DNA of 33,155 nt, taken from NCBI GenBank assembly GCA_001839685.1, contig MLAK01001112.1, forward strand, positions 1-33,155, written 5' to 3'. A model generated the notes under the pieces. The model was not told the origin of the DNA, made no database searches, and saw only the letters and a list, made by a program, of their open reading frames with translations. The stretch is from Tritrichomonas foetus (lineage: Eukaryota; Parabasalia; Tritrichomonadida; Tritrichomonadidae). Positions within the stretch are counted from its first letter, which is position 1. Each line of letters starts with the position of its first letter. A program made the translations under genes and the position numbers. Shown piece after piece: positions 17,171 to 25,828 of the stretch.

Positions 17171-19134
17171 TCACTGCTTTGATTTGAGTAACTCAATGAT
17201 ATTGTGATTTTCTTTAGACATCGCAATATCAAGTGGTGTTTTGTTTTCAGATGAGCTATATTCCTTTTGTTAATTGAAAAGAATTATGAAAAATAAAATG
17301 AGATTTGGCTTTTAATTTTCATATTAATGTTTGGTTGTTTTAATAAAAGTTCAACAATTTCATAAGCGTCATCAGATTTGCAAGCCAGATGAAGTGGTGT
17401 TCGTTGAATGATAATTCTTAATCCCATTTCTCAATCATAGTAAATTGTGAATAGATTGTTAAAATATCATCTAATATATTGATTTCAATATTTGGTTGCT
17501 TAAGCAAAAGTTCTGTAAGATTTAAATCTTTGTGATATGCAGCATAATGAAGTGGTGCATAATAAATATGAATGATAGATTCCATTTGAAATTGAAATTT
17601 AACAATGTATTACATCTGAAAGCATCATCTTTGATATTAATATCAATATTTGGACATTTTAATAATAACTCAACAATTTTGGTGTCATCATTATATCCAA
17701 TAATTGCACTATGAATTGGTGCAGTATGAAATTAAATAGCAAATTCCATATACAAAATGAAATAAATTTTGAACAATATAATACAACAGCATTTATTGCA
17801 TTTATATTGACATACTTATGATTCAATAAAGATTTAACAAGCTCATATTTTCCAGAATAACATGCTGAATGAAGTATTGACCTTTCAATAATAAATAGAA
17901 ATCTTATATATTGACATAAATTATTAAAGAAGATAAAAAAATAAAACTTTTTCTTGAGGGTTGACAATTATATCATCCTGTTTTAATAAAAGTTCTAAAA
18001 TTTCTGTATTACCACGATGGTATGCACAAAAAAGTGGTGTTCTAAGAAAAGTTTAAAAAATCCCTTATTAAAATTAAAAAGTATCATTAAAAACAAATGA
18101 AAATCTGATCCAATATATTAAGATCAATATTGGGTTGTTGTAATAGAATTTCTACAATTTCAATGTAATTATAATAACATGCTTCATGGAGAGCTGTAGA
18201 ATTAGAATTGTATTAGAATTCTACATGTAATCTAATAATAATAATGAATTATTAAGAAAATAAAATTTTGACAATTAATATCGATTTTGGAATGTTTTAA
18301 TAATAGTTTTGCAATTTCAGTTTTCCCGTTTGAACATGCATTAAAGAATGGTGTTTTATTAATTATCATAAAAAATATTCCATGAAAATTACAACAACAA
18401 TGAATAAAAATTGATAATTGAGTCTTTTGAATCAATTTCAAGATGGGGATATGTTATTAACAATTGAACAATATCTAGATAGCCTTTGTCACATGCATAA
18501 TGGAGAGGTAATTCATAATTATTATTCAATTATTTCACATTAAATAATGTAATACGGTAAATAAAGTAAAAAAATATTATTCTTAGCATTAATGTCAATA
18601 TTTGGTTGTTTCAACAACAATTCAACAATTTCATATCGTCCATTTTCACATGCTATGTGAAGAAGAGTATTATTAATTGAGAAAAAAATATTTCTTATGA
18701 ATTAATTTTAACGCTGCACAAAGGCATATAATCTTGTTTCTAACATTTATATCAAAAAATGGTAATTTTAGAAAGAGCTCAAGAATTTCTGAAAAACCTT
18801 TTGAACATGCAAGTTGAAAGGCTGTCTTCTTAGAATTTAGGTAAAATTGGTTCAAAAATGAAAATTATAATAAAATGATGTATCTGTTGAATTAATATCA
18901 ATATTTTGCTGTTTTAACAAAAGTTCAACGATTTCATAATGATTTCTGATACATGCAATATTAAGAGGTGTCTGATAATCAATATTAATGAATATTTTTT
19001 ATAGATTGAATGTGACTTTGAATGAACAAAAAAATATTATTTTTGGCGTTAATATCAATATTTGGTTGTTTCAATAAAAAATCGGTAATTTCATGTTGAC
19101 CTTCGAAACATGCGATATGAAGAAGTGTATTATT
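17171..19134 (-). repeat. tandem array of 13 ankyrin units, period 157 nt
   Basis: The first base of the codon at the conserved Thr of T-P-L-H lies at 19128, 18971, 18825, 18668, 18511, 18354, 18197, 18040, 17880, 17722, 17558, 17400 and 17239. Intervals are 157, 146, 157, 157, 157, 157, 157, 160, 158, 164, 158 and 161. Within units, the distance from that Thr to the second Ile of N-I-D-I-N (or its aligned residue) is 75 nt in ten of the twelve complete units and +3 and +6 in two others. The distance from there to the next unit's Thr is 82 or 83 nt in ten of the twelve cases between complete units, and 71 and 85 in the others. The spacer preceding the first unit measures 84. All 13 units are open; most spacers contain stops. 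Confidence 0.88.
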
Positions 19135-19899
19135 AATATTAGATTGAAATTCCTTTTTAAAAAATAAGATAAATCGTGAATAAAGATATAATACTTTGTT
19201 TTTCAGATTAATATCAATATTTTCTTGATGTTGAATGAATTGAGCAAGCATGTAAAATGTCATTGGACACATTGAATTTAAAAAACTCTTATAGATTTCT
19301 TCAAGAGTATCTATGACTATGTTGGACATTAAATCGGTTTTTTTTACCTTATCTTTATTCTGATTTTTAATAAAACATTGATAAATAATTTCAATATTTA
19401 ATGGATATGAACTAAAAGAAATTATATTACCGATAGTTGGTTGTGTGATTACATAGGTTATCTTAGATTCATCTTGATTCACTAAAGGGTCACCAAAGAG
19501 GTCATCAAAACCATAAAAATTATCATCAATAAGCATGATATTGGAAGAATTAGGAGGTACTAGTTCAAACTCACCATTATTAATAAGATATTCCCAAATC
19601 TCAAAATAATAATATTCAATGGCCAACATACAGCAGTTGCTATTAAAATCGATCCAATTTTTCTTTAAAAAATCAAAGATTTCTGAATTCCCTCCAATTA
19701 TAAAGTATTCCATTAATTTTTCAGAATATTTCGCATTTTTCATCCATAAATAACGAAAAATATTGATTGAGCCAAATGCAGCTGCATAATCGAGTAGATA
19801 TAATTCATATCCTTTATTTATCTCAGGATTATTTTCTAAAAATGATGGTGTAATAACTCTATTAATATTGAATTGATCATCTTTAGAAATGTAACTCAT
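17171..19899 (-). CDS. ankyrin-repeat protein, apparently one repeat per exon
   Basis: The N-terminal part is a single open frame from the Met at 19899 (MSYISKDDQFNINR) to 18985. Residues about 1-110 resemble the DUF3447 region that heads many trichomonad ankyrin proteins (YELYLLDYAAAFGSINIFRY). A degenerate repeat ends in ENIDINLKNK, and the first full repeat (TLLHIACFEGQHEITDFLL) follows. Downstream, twelve more repeats continue on the same strand, but each is cut off from the next by a spacer of about 55 nt that usually carries stops. The last repeat (KTPLDIAMSKENHNIIELL) ends at TGA 17171-17173, a natural C-cap. If spacers are removed the product is about 700 aa, a cytoplasmic protein-binding scaffold. 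Homology-like sequence (KFPIIQEDDLDSF) continues upstream of the ATG to about 19938, so the true start or a first exon is missing from this model. The alternative is a pseudogene. Confidence 0.7.
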
Positions 19900-20069
19900 A
19901 AATGAATCAAGATCATCTTCTTGAATAATAGGAAATTTATTAATTGATAATTAAAATTAGTGGTTAGCATCTCGATTAAAATCTATAGTTAACACTTTCA
20001 TAATTAACTATTACTTTCAATAGTTATGGACAAATATATATTGAAAAAAATGTCAAAATCGATACAAGA
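19900..20069. promoter_or_regulatory. divergent region, ankyrin gene and spatacsin-like gene
   Basis: The first part (19900-19950, minus strand) still reads as DUF3447-like protein in frame with the ankyrin gene before meeting TAA at 19951-19953. An ATG at 19970 (minus) opens a different frame (MLTTNFNYQLIN). The remaining bases up to 20069 are AT-rich and must carry the spatacsin-like gene's promoter; I see no clear Inr. Confidence 0.4.
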
Positions 20070-23000
20070 ATGGATGGTGCAAGCTCCCCGAAATTAACAG
20101 AAGAAGAATTATTGCCATTTGTTCTTGACGCGCTTTCGAAAAATCGCATCTCTGATTCTTATGGAAGAATCCGCGACAGTTTTCCAAATTACGATCCAGC
20201 TTATCTTTTTCGCACGCTCGTCCTTCAAGAGTCCTGGTCCCTCGTCAGAAAGACCAAAATCAACGACGCAATCAAATTAATCGAATCTCTTGGCGAATCT
20301 GCAGGTCAGCATCTCCGCGAAATGTGGCGACAAACAACACATTCAAAAACGCGACAGCTACTTTTCGACCATCTCAGAAGACACCAGCTACTTTCACAGA
20401 AGGACGAAGAACTTCATCAGATTATCCAAAAAATATCTCAGAAATATCCAAACACTTCATTTTCAGCTGCAGTTGCTTCATATAATCAAACACAAAATTT
20501 GGGAAATAATGAGTCAAATATTGACCTTAATGGTGAATTAAATACACATTTGTCTGTAAAACCAAGTGTTATTCAAGAAGCTTTACAAAGTAAAGAATTG
20601 AGTGGATATTTTGATGTAAATGATGATTCAAATGATTCAAGACCAATGATTTTTCAAAGTTTGTTTCCTAAACCTTCCAGCCCTCAAAGTATTCCAAATA
20701 CATCAAACACATCTAATCTTGATAATTCTAAATATTTTGTAGGAAATGTTGCTTTGTTAGAAAATCAACCAATTAATGTAATTAAACTATTAAAACAACA
20801 ATTTAGTGACTCTAGCCAATCAGGTCCACTAAATAGCGAATATTTATGGATTCTTCATTGTGAGCATAAAGTTTCTGAGCTTGCTCGACTTTTCAAAGAA
20901 GAATTAAATAGCACAAAGTTCCAAAAAAATTCCAACGAATTGCCAGAATCTTTAATTTTCATAAATTCCCATTATAATGAATTAAATGAATATGAAAAAG
21001 AAACTCTTCTGGACATTCTTTGTATGGCGGGATTTATTTGCGCAGCAGAATTGAAAGATAAAACACTTATTGTTCAGAGACTGAGTAAAAATAAACTTTT
21101 GTTTGATCAATCATGGTTCGCAAATAAAGCAAAGTCAATCAGTTTTGAGACATTTTTTAGAAAGTATGCTGAATATTGTGGTGAAAATGAACTATTTATG
21201 GCCTTCGAAATGTTCGTACTCGCGCATCAGCGTGCAAAAGATATTGATTTAAGTAGTGATAAAACTTTGAGTCCAATGATACGTTTTATTTGGGATTTAT
21301 GGGTAAAACGAGATACATCATCAGCTGCACTTTCAAACATGCAATTTTTAGTCAGCAACAATCGAAAACTCAACAAAGCACATCAAAATCTAACTGAAAA
21401 ACAAAATGAAAACAATGATCAAATTCAACTTGAAAATTCTAACACTGAAAATCTTGAATCAAAAACAGAGAATATATTAAAAGATGTTAATGAAATGGAT
21501 GAAGTTGAGCTTTGGAACGAACTTCCTAAGGATTCTTTGGCTCCACTTGCTTCATTTGTCTGGAATAAAGATCCAAATCGATTTAAACCCGACTCAAATG
21601 AAACTAAAGTTCTTGCTGAACGACTTCAAGAAAATTATCCACTTCTTGCAACTCTTGTGAAGGGTGAAATTCCCCATCCACCAAATCCTGCAGCTAATCA
21701 AGAACCGCCCGAAAGCAAATGGAGATCTCCACTTTATACTTCAAAATATGATTTAGAATTACATGATTTGATTCAATCACATTTTCCCGAATATGATTTT
21801 AGTAAAATTTTCACACGAGAATACGGAAAGAAAAGTGGACAACCTCCTTTCCCACATTTTGATCACCCAGATTTAATAACTACACCAAGTGAACCTCCTT
21901 ATGTTTACTATGTAATGTCAATGTTACCTGTTAGTGCTTTTCAACAAGCTTCTGACGATAATATTCCAGAAGCACAATTCAAGGATTTATGCTTTAAATG
22001 TATGCGTGAAGCAATTTTGAATAAAAATATCAGGCTTTCCGCTTTGACATTCATAGAATTAACTGATATGAAATTTGGAACAGATATGGCAGTCGATTAT
22101 CGGCTTGTTGTGACCATTTTCGATCATTTATGCAAACATGGAGCGTCACTTTCTTCAAGTTTTAATCATATTATCAACAATATCAACAATATTAGTAATG
22201 CTATTAATCATAGCTTAAGCAATAATGCGAATCATAACGGTTTTAATACTTCAAATACTTCAAATAATAGTGGATTCATTTCTAATTTCAGCAATAATAG
22301 TTTGAGTGGTAATGAAGTTATAATTGAAGAATTATCGAAAGTTTTTGTTCAAAAATGTAAGGATTCAGCACGCTCTTTACAGCATAAAATACAGCCACAT
22401 AATATCGAAGAATATTTAATTTGTGCACTTTTGGGTGTTCGTTGCAATTTACCAATTGATTATAGTCCGATTAATGAATTTGCATCACGTGGAAAACCAG
22501 CTGAGCTTTTACTATACATTGATAGAGCTGAAGAAATTGGTGCAAAATATTCATTAGATGAAGTGGTTCGAATTATTAATGCAATGATGCCAGAAAACGC
22601 ATTAAAAGAACATCTTTTATTCCATTTGACACATCTTCTTCCAAGTGACGATACTAGTGTTGCAAGTGAAGTTCAACCTGCTCTAGTTGTCTTTAGAGCA
22701 CTTCGAAGAACTGATCAGCCACAATATGTTTCACTTTTACAAGAAGCTATGATGAGGAAAGAAAGATTATATGCACTTTTAGCTACTTCCGTTGAAGGTT
22801 CTGACATGACAACTTGTGCACTTGTTACATTAATGACAATGACTGATGCCTTCTCTTTTGATGTTGCAAATCCTCCAGAGAAGTCACAAATGGCAAGATT
22901 ATTCTTACAAGTTGTTTTAAGACTTTTACTTGATAAAAAATCCAATGAAGTAATTAGTGCATTGAAATTGTTTAGTGAAGAATCAATAATGACTCAACTT

Positions 23001-25583
23001 TCTATATGGTATCATAGCGTTGAGATTTTCGCTTTCAGACAGGCCCAAGTCGCTTTAGAAAAAATTAACAAATATTTAGAAAGAAACAACAAATCAAATA
23101 TAAATGCAAATGAATGTGATGATTTATTATTAGGAAGTATTGATAATGAAGAGATCAATCATATTATTTTCCCTTTACAAGATGCTTTAGCCAAACACTG
23201 TGCACAGAGATCACAAGTTCATTTATTTAGATATTTGCAATTATTAAGGAATTCGGAAACTTCATCATTCTTGAAGAGTCGAGTCAAACTTTGCGAAGTT
23301 GTTGAAAAATTTGATAATTTTCGAAAGTCTTTATTGTCATGTGATTTACTCGGTGATTTTGATAAAATTGTAACTGATTTTGTTCTTTTCCATTCCCTAG
23401 CGCTTGGCCAGGCTGCTGCCAATTGTTTGGAAATATCTTCGACAACTGCCACAAGACAATGGCTTAGGAATCAGTATTCATCAGCAACTTGCCCTCAACA
23501 GCTTCTTGAAATTCATGAACAAATTTCTGATCAGATCACTGATGTTGATCCTTTATTCTTTGTTTTCTTATATGCAGCAACTTTACCTTTCACACAGCCA
23601 ACAACAACTATTGATTTGCTTAAATTTGCAAGTAACAAGCTCAAAGAAAACAAAAACAAAGTAAATGGAAACGATAACTCACAAAAAATTGCTGACCAGA
23701 TAGAAAAAGATATTGATTCATTGATCCTTCATTTGACACTATGTAAAGAAAACAATATTGATGCTTATCAACAACCATCAACACATCCACCAATCAAAGA
23801 AATTATTAAAATTCTTTTCCCAAATATTGATCCAGACCTTATTGTAAACGAAGAATCATCAATGAATATTAACAACAATGTTAATAACAATAATAATATT
23901 CTTAAATTCACTTCGCCTATCCTCTACTCACAAAGTACGATTAAAACATTTTTCGAGATTTTCGTTGATCGAACAATTGATATTTGTTTGGATAACCGTC
24001 AAATAAACGATGCTAGAATGCTTTGTGAATGGCGCGGAAAGAATCCAAATAGTATCATTCTTCTTGAAGCCGTCCAAAACCTCCTATCTTGTGAAAATCA
24101 AGAAAATGGTCAAATAACTGACCAACATGCAGATTTATTAGGTAAATATGGAAGTCTTTCAAATAAACAGGAACTTTTAGATAACATTGCAAAAGGAAAT
24201 GGTTGGAGATTCCAACTTGTTGCTTTACATTATCGTGCGGCAAATATAATAGGCCTTAAAATTGACCATAACTTCATGACTATTCAAACAGTGGAATTTC
24301 TAAAGACAAAACTACCACTTATGAAGAATCAATTGAATTTAGTCCGTGAGCTTATTAAAGTTGGTCGAATAACCGAAACTGAAACAGCTCAATATCTTGT
24401 TGAAAGTTTCAAAACTCATCTTCTACTTAATTCAACAATAAACTCAAATGAAAATCAAAGTTCAAAAAATTCAGAAGATTTATTAAATATTGATGATTAT
24501 GGTGATGATTTTATTGAATTCGTATCACTATGTGAAAAACCTCATCTAGTTGGTGAAAATTTACTAAATCTTGCCAAAAATAATCACCAAAATACGAGTA
24601 AAAATGAATCAAATAAAGTATGCCAAAGTGAACTGTCTATTTCTGCTTTGACATCAACTGTTTTACATGCTTCTTTATGTACCAATGATGTTGATTCTTG
24701 TGCGGAAAAGCTTGATTCGTATTTGGATAAATTAATTCATGAAAAACAACATGATTTAATTATCAGGGTTGTTTCCATTTTCCCTGATCCTTCAATTATT
24801 CCAAGATACTTCCAGTATTTAATTAAGCAGCAAAAACTTGATGATTTGCCACATGAAAAACTTAGTTCTAAAGTTGGCAAAGTCATCATTAACTGTGCAA
24901 GACATGTAAATCCATTCGAACCTGAAAAATATTTTGATTTGACATTAAATTACCAATTATTTAGAGAACATGCCGAACTCCAAATGGAAAGTGGTCATCG
25001 TCTTCTTGTTGGAAATCCTGATAAACAAACTCTTCAAGAATCTTCAAGACATTATTTATTAGCACTTGCTTATTTTCTTCATGAAAAATGTTACAGTTTA
25101 AGTATGGAATGTTTAAAGAAACTCTCACTTATTTCTTTACAGCTTGAAGTTAGTGATCCGCTTGTTCTTCATTTGAATGCCGATGAGGTTCGTGAATTGA
25201 TGAGAACCAAAGAATTTCCATTAACATTAACTCTAGCTGTTTCTTATGATATGGATAATGAAGAATCATGGTCAGATTCTTTATTTGCACAAATTATCAA
25301 GAAACAAGGCGATGAATATTTAACTGCCTTTCAATACTTTAGACCAATTACTACAAATCTTTGTAATGGTATTGTTAAAAGATATAAAGATCTTTGTGCG
25401 CAAGGACAAGCAGATGAAAATATGAAAGAAAGAATGCAGCATTTTCTGCTAAATATTCCAAATCTAGTTGAAAGATACCGAATTGCAAAGGAATTAGATT
25501 TCCAAGACCAAATTGACAATATGAAGGAGGTAAATCCTGTTGTTTGCGAATGGTGTGAAAAGGTTTTCCTGAATAATCACTAA
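20070..25583 (+). CDS. spatacsin (SPG11)-like protein
   Basis: A 1837-aa helical-solenoid protein. The C-terminal quarter (from about residue 1600) has the pattern of the spatacsin C-terminal domain. A helix pair (SRHYLLALAYFLHEKCYSLS, CLKKLSLISLQLEV) precedes a conserved block (LVLHLNADEVRELM) and a Phe/Tyr-rich stretch (EYLTAFQYFRPITTNLCNGI) followed by VKRYKDL. In animals and plants spatacsin pairs with spastizin and the AP-5 adaptor in lysosome reformation and late-endosome retrieval. The N-terminal 1000 residues are less conserved, with alpha-solenoid composition. Asn-rich low-complexity loops sit near residues 700-745 and 1264-1276. There is no signal peptide or transmembrane helix. The gene is one uninterrupted 5.5-kb frame ending in TAA. 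Alternative assignments such as another vesicle-coat solenoid are possible for the N-terminus only. Confidence 0.75.
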   Translation: MDGASSPKLTEEELLPFVLDALSKNRISDSYGRIRDSFPNYDPAYLFRTLVLQESWSLVRKTKINDAIKLIESLGESAGQHLREMWRQTTHSKTRQLLFDHLRRHQLLSQKDEELHQIIQKISQKYPNTSFSAAVASYNQTQNLGNNESNIDLNGELNTHLSVKPSVIQEALQSKELSGYFDVNDDSNDSRPMIFQSLFPKPSSPQSIPNTSNTSNLDNSKYFVGNVALLENQPINVIKLLKQQFSDSSQSGPLNSEYLWILHCEHKVSELARLFKEELNSTKFQKNSNELPESLIFINSHYNELNEYEKETLLDILCMAGFICAAELKDKTLIVQRLSKNKLLFDQSWFANKAKSISFETFFRKYAEYCGENELFMAFEMFVLAHQRAKDIDLSSDKTLSPMIRFIWDLWVKRDTSSAALSNMQFLVSNNRKLNKAHQNLTEKQNENNDQIQLENSNTENLESKTENILKDVNEMDEVELWNELPKDSLAPLASFVWNKDPNRFKPDSNETKVLAERLQENYPLLATLVKGEIPHPPNPAANQEPPESKWRSPLYTSKYDLELHDLIQSHFPEYDFSKIFTREYGKKSGQPPFPHFDHPDLITTPSEPPYVYYVMSMLPVSAFQQASDDNIPEAQFKDLCFKCMREAILNKNIRLSALTFIELTDMKFGTDMAVDYRLVVTIFDHLCKHGASLSSSFNHIINNINNISNAINHSLSNNANHNGFNTSNTSNNSGFISNFSNNSLSGNEVIIEELSKVFVQKCKDSARSLQHKIQPHNIEEYLICALLGVRCNLPIDYSPINEFASRGKPAELLLYIDRAEEIGAKYSLDEVVRIINAMMPENALKEHLLFHLTHLLPSDDTSVASEVQPALVVFRALRRTDQPQYVSLLQEAMMRKERLYALLATSVEGSDMTTCALVTLMTMTDAFSFDVANPPEKSQMARLFLQVVLRLLLDKKSNEVISALKLFSEESIMTQLSIWYHSVEIFAFRQAQVALEKINKYLERNNKSNINANECDDLLLGSIDNEEINHIIFPLQDALAKHCAQRSQVHLFRYLQLLRNSETSSFLKSRVKLCEVVEKFDNFRKSLLSCDLLGDFDKIVTDFVLFHSLALGQAAANCLEISSTTATRQWLRNQYSSATCPQQLLEIHEQISDQITDVDPLFFVFLYAATLPFTQPTTTIDLLKFASNKLKENKNKVNGNDNSQKIADQIEKDIDSLILHLTLCKENNIDAYQQPSTHPPIKEIIKILFPNIDPDLIVNEESSMNINNNVNNNNNILKFTSPILYSQSTIKTFFEIFVDRTIDICLDNRQINDARMLCEWRGKNPNSIILLEAVQNLLSCENQENGQITDQHADLLGKYGSLSNKQELLDNIAKGNGWRFQLVALHYRAANIIGLKIDHNFMTIQTVEFLKTKLPLMKNQLNLVRELIKVGRITETETAQYLVESFKTHLLLNSTINSNENQSSKNSEDLLNIDDYGDDFIEFVSLCEKPHLVGENLLNLAKNNHQNTSKNESNKVCQSELSISALTSTVLHASLCTNDVDSCAEKLDSYLDKLIHEKQHDLIIRVVSIFPDPSIIPRYFQYLIKQQKLDDLPHEKLSSKVGKVIINCARHVNPFEPEKYFDLTLNYQLFREHAELQMESGHRLLVGNPDKQTLQESSRHYLLALAYFLHEKCYSLSMECLKKLSLISLQLEVSDPLVLHLNADEVRELMRTKEFPLTLTLAVSYDMDNEESWSDSLFAQIIKKQGDEYLTAFQYFRPITTNLCNGIVKRYKDLCAQGQADENMKERMQHFLLNIPNLVERYRIAKELDFQDQIDNMKEVNPVVCEWCEKVFLNNH

Positions 25584-25828
25584 TTTCTATATTATTTATA
25601 ATTATAATTATTATACGGAAATAAAAATATGTATATTTGATACTTTGTTTTTTCTTCCTGTCTGCTGTGGTAATTAATTAATCTTATCTAAATAAAGGGA
25701 TATATCTTTTTGAGAAACACTTAGATAAAAGCACATAATAAATTAATAACTAATAGATAAATAGGTGCGCACTATATTTTTAATAACAATTGTAATATAA
25801 TTTTGTATCAAAAAATGTATATCAATCT

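Noticed and set aside
17171..19134. CRISPR-like array because of regular repeats and spacers
   Set aside because: The repeats are diverged ankyrin-coding sequences of about 100 nt conserved at protein level, not identical short repeats, and the genome is eukaryotic.
16524..19899. A kinase-ankyrin fusion gene
   Set aside because: The kinase relic is on the plus strand and the ankyrin array on the minus strand, so they cannot be parts of one gene.
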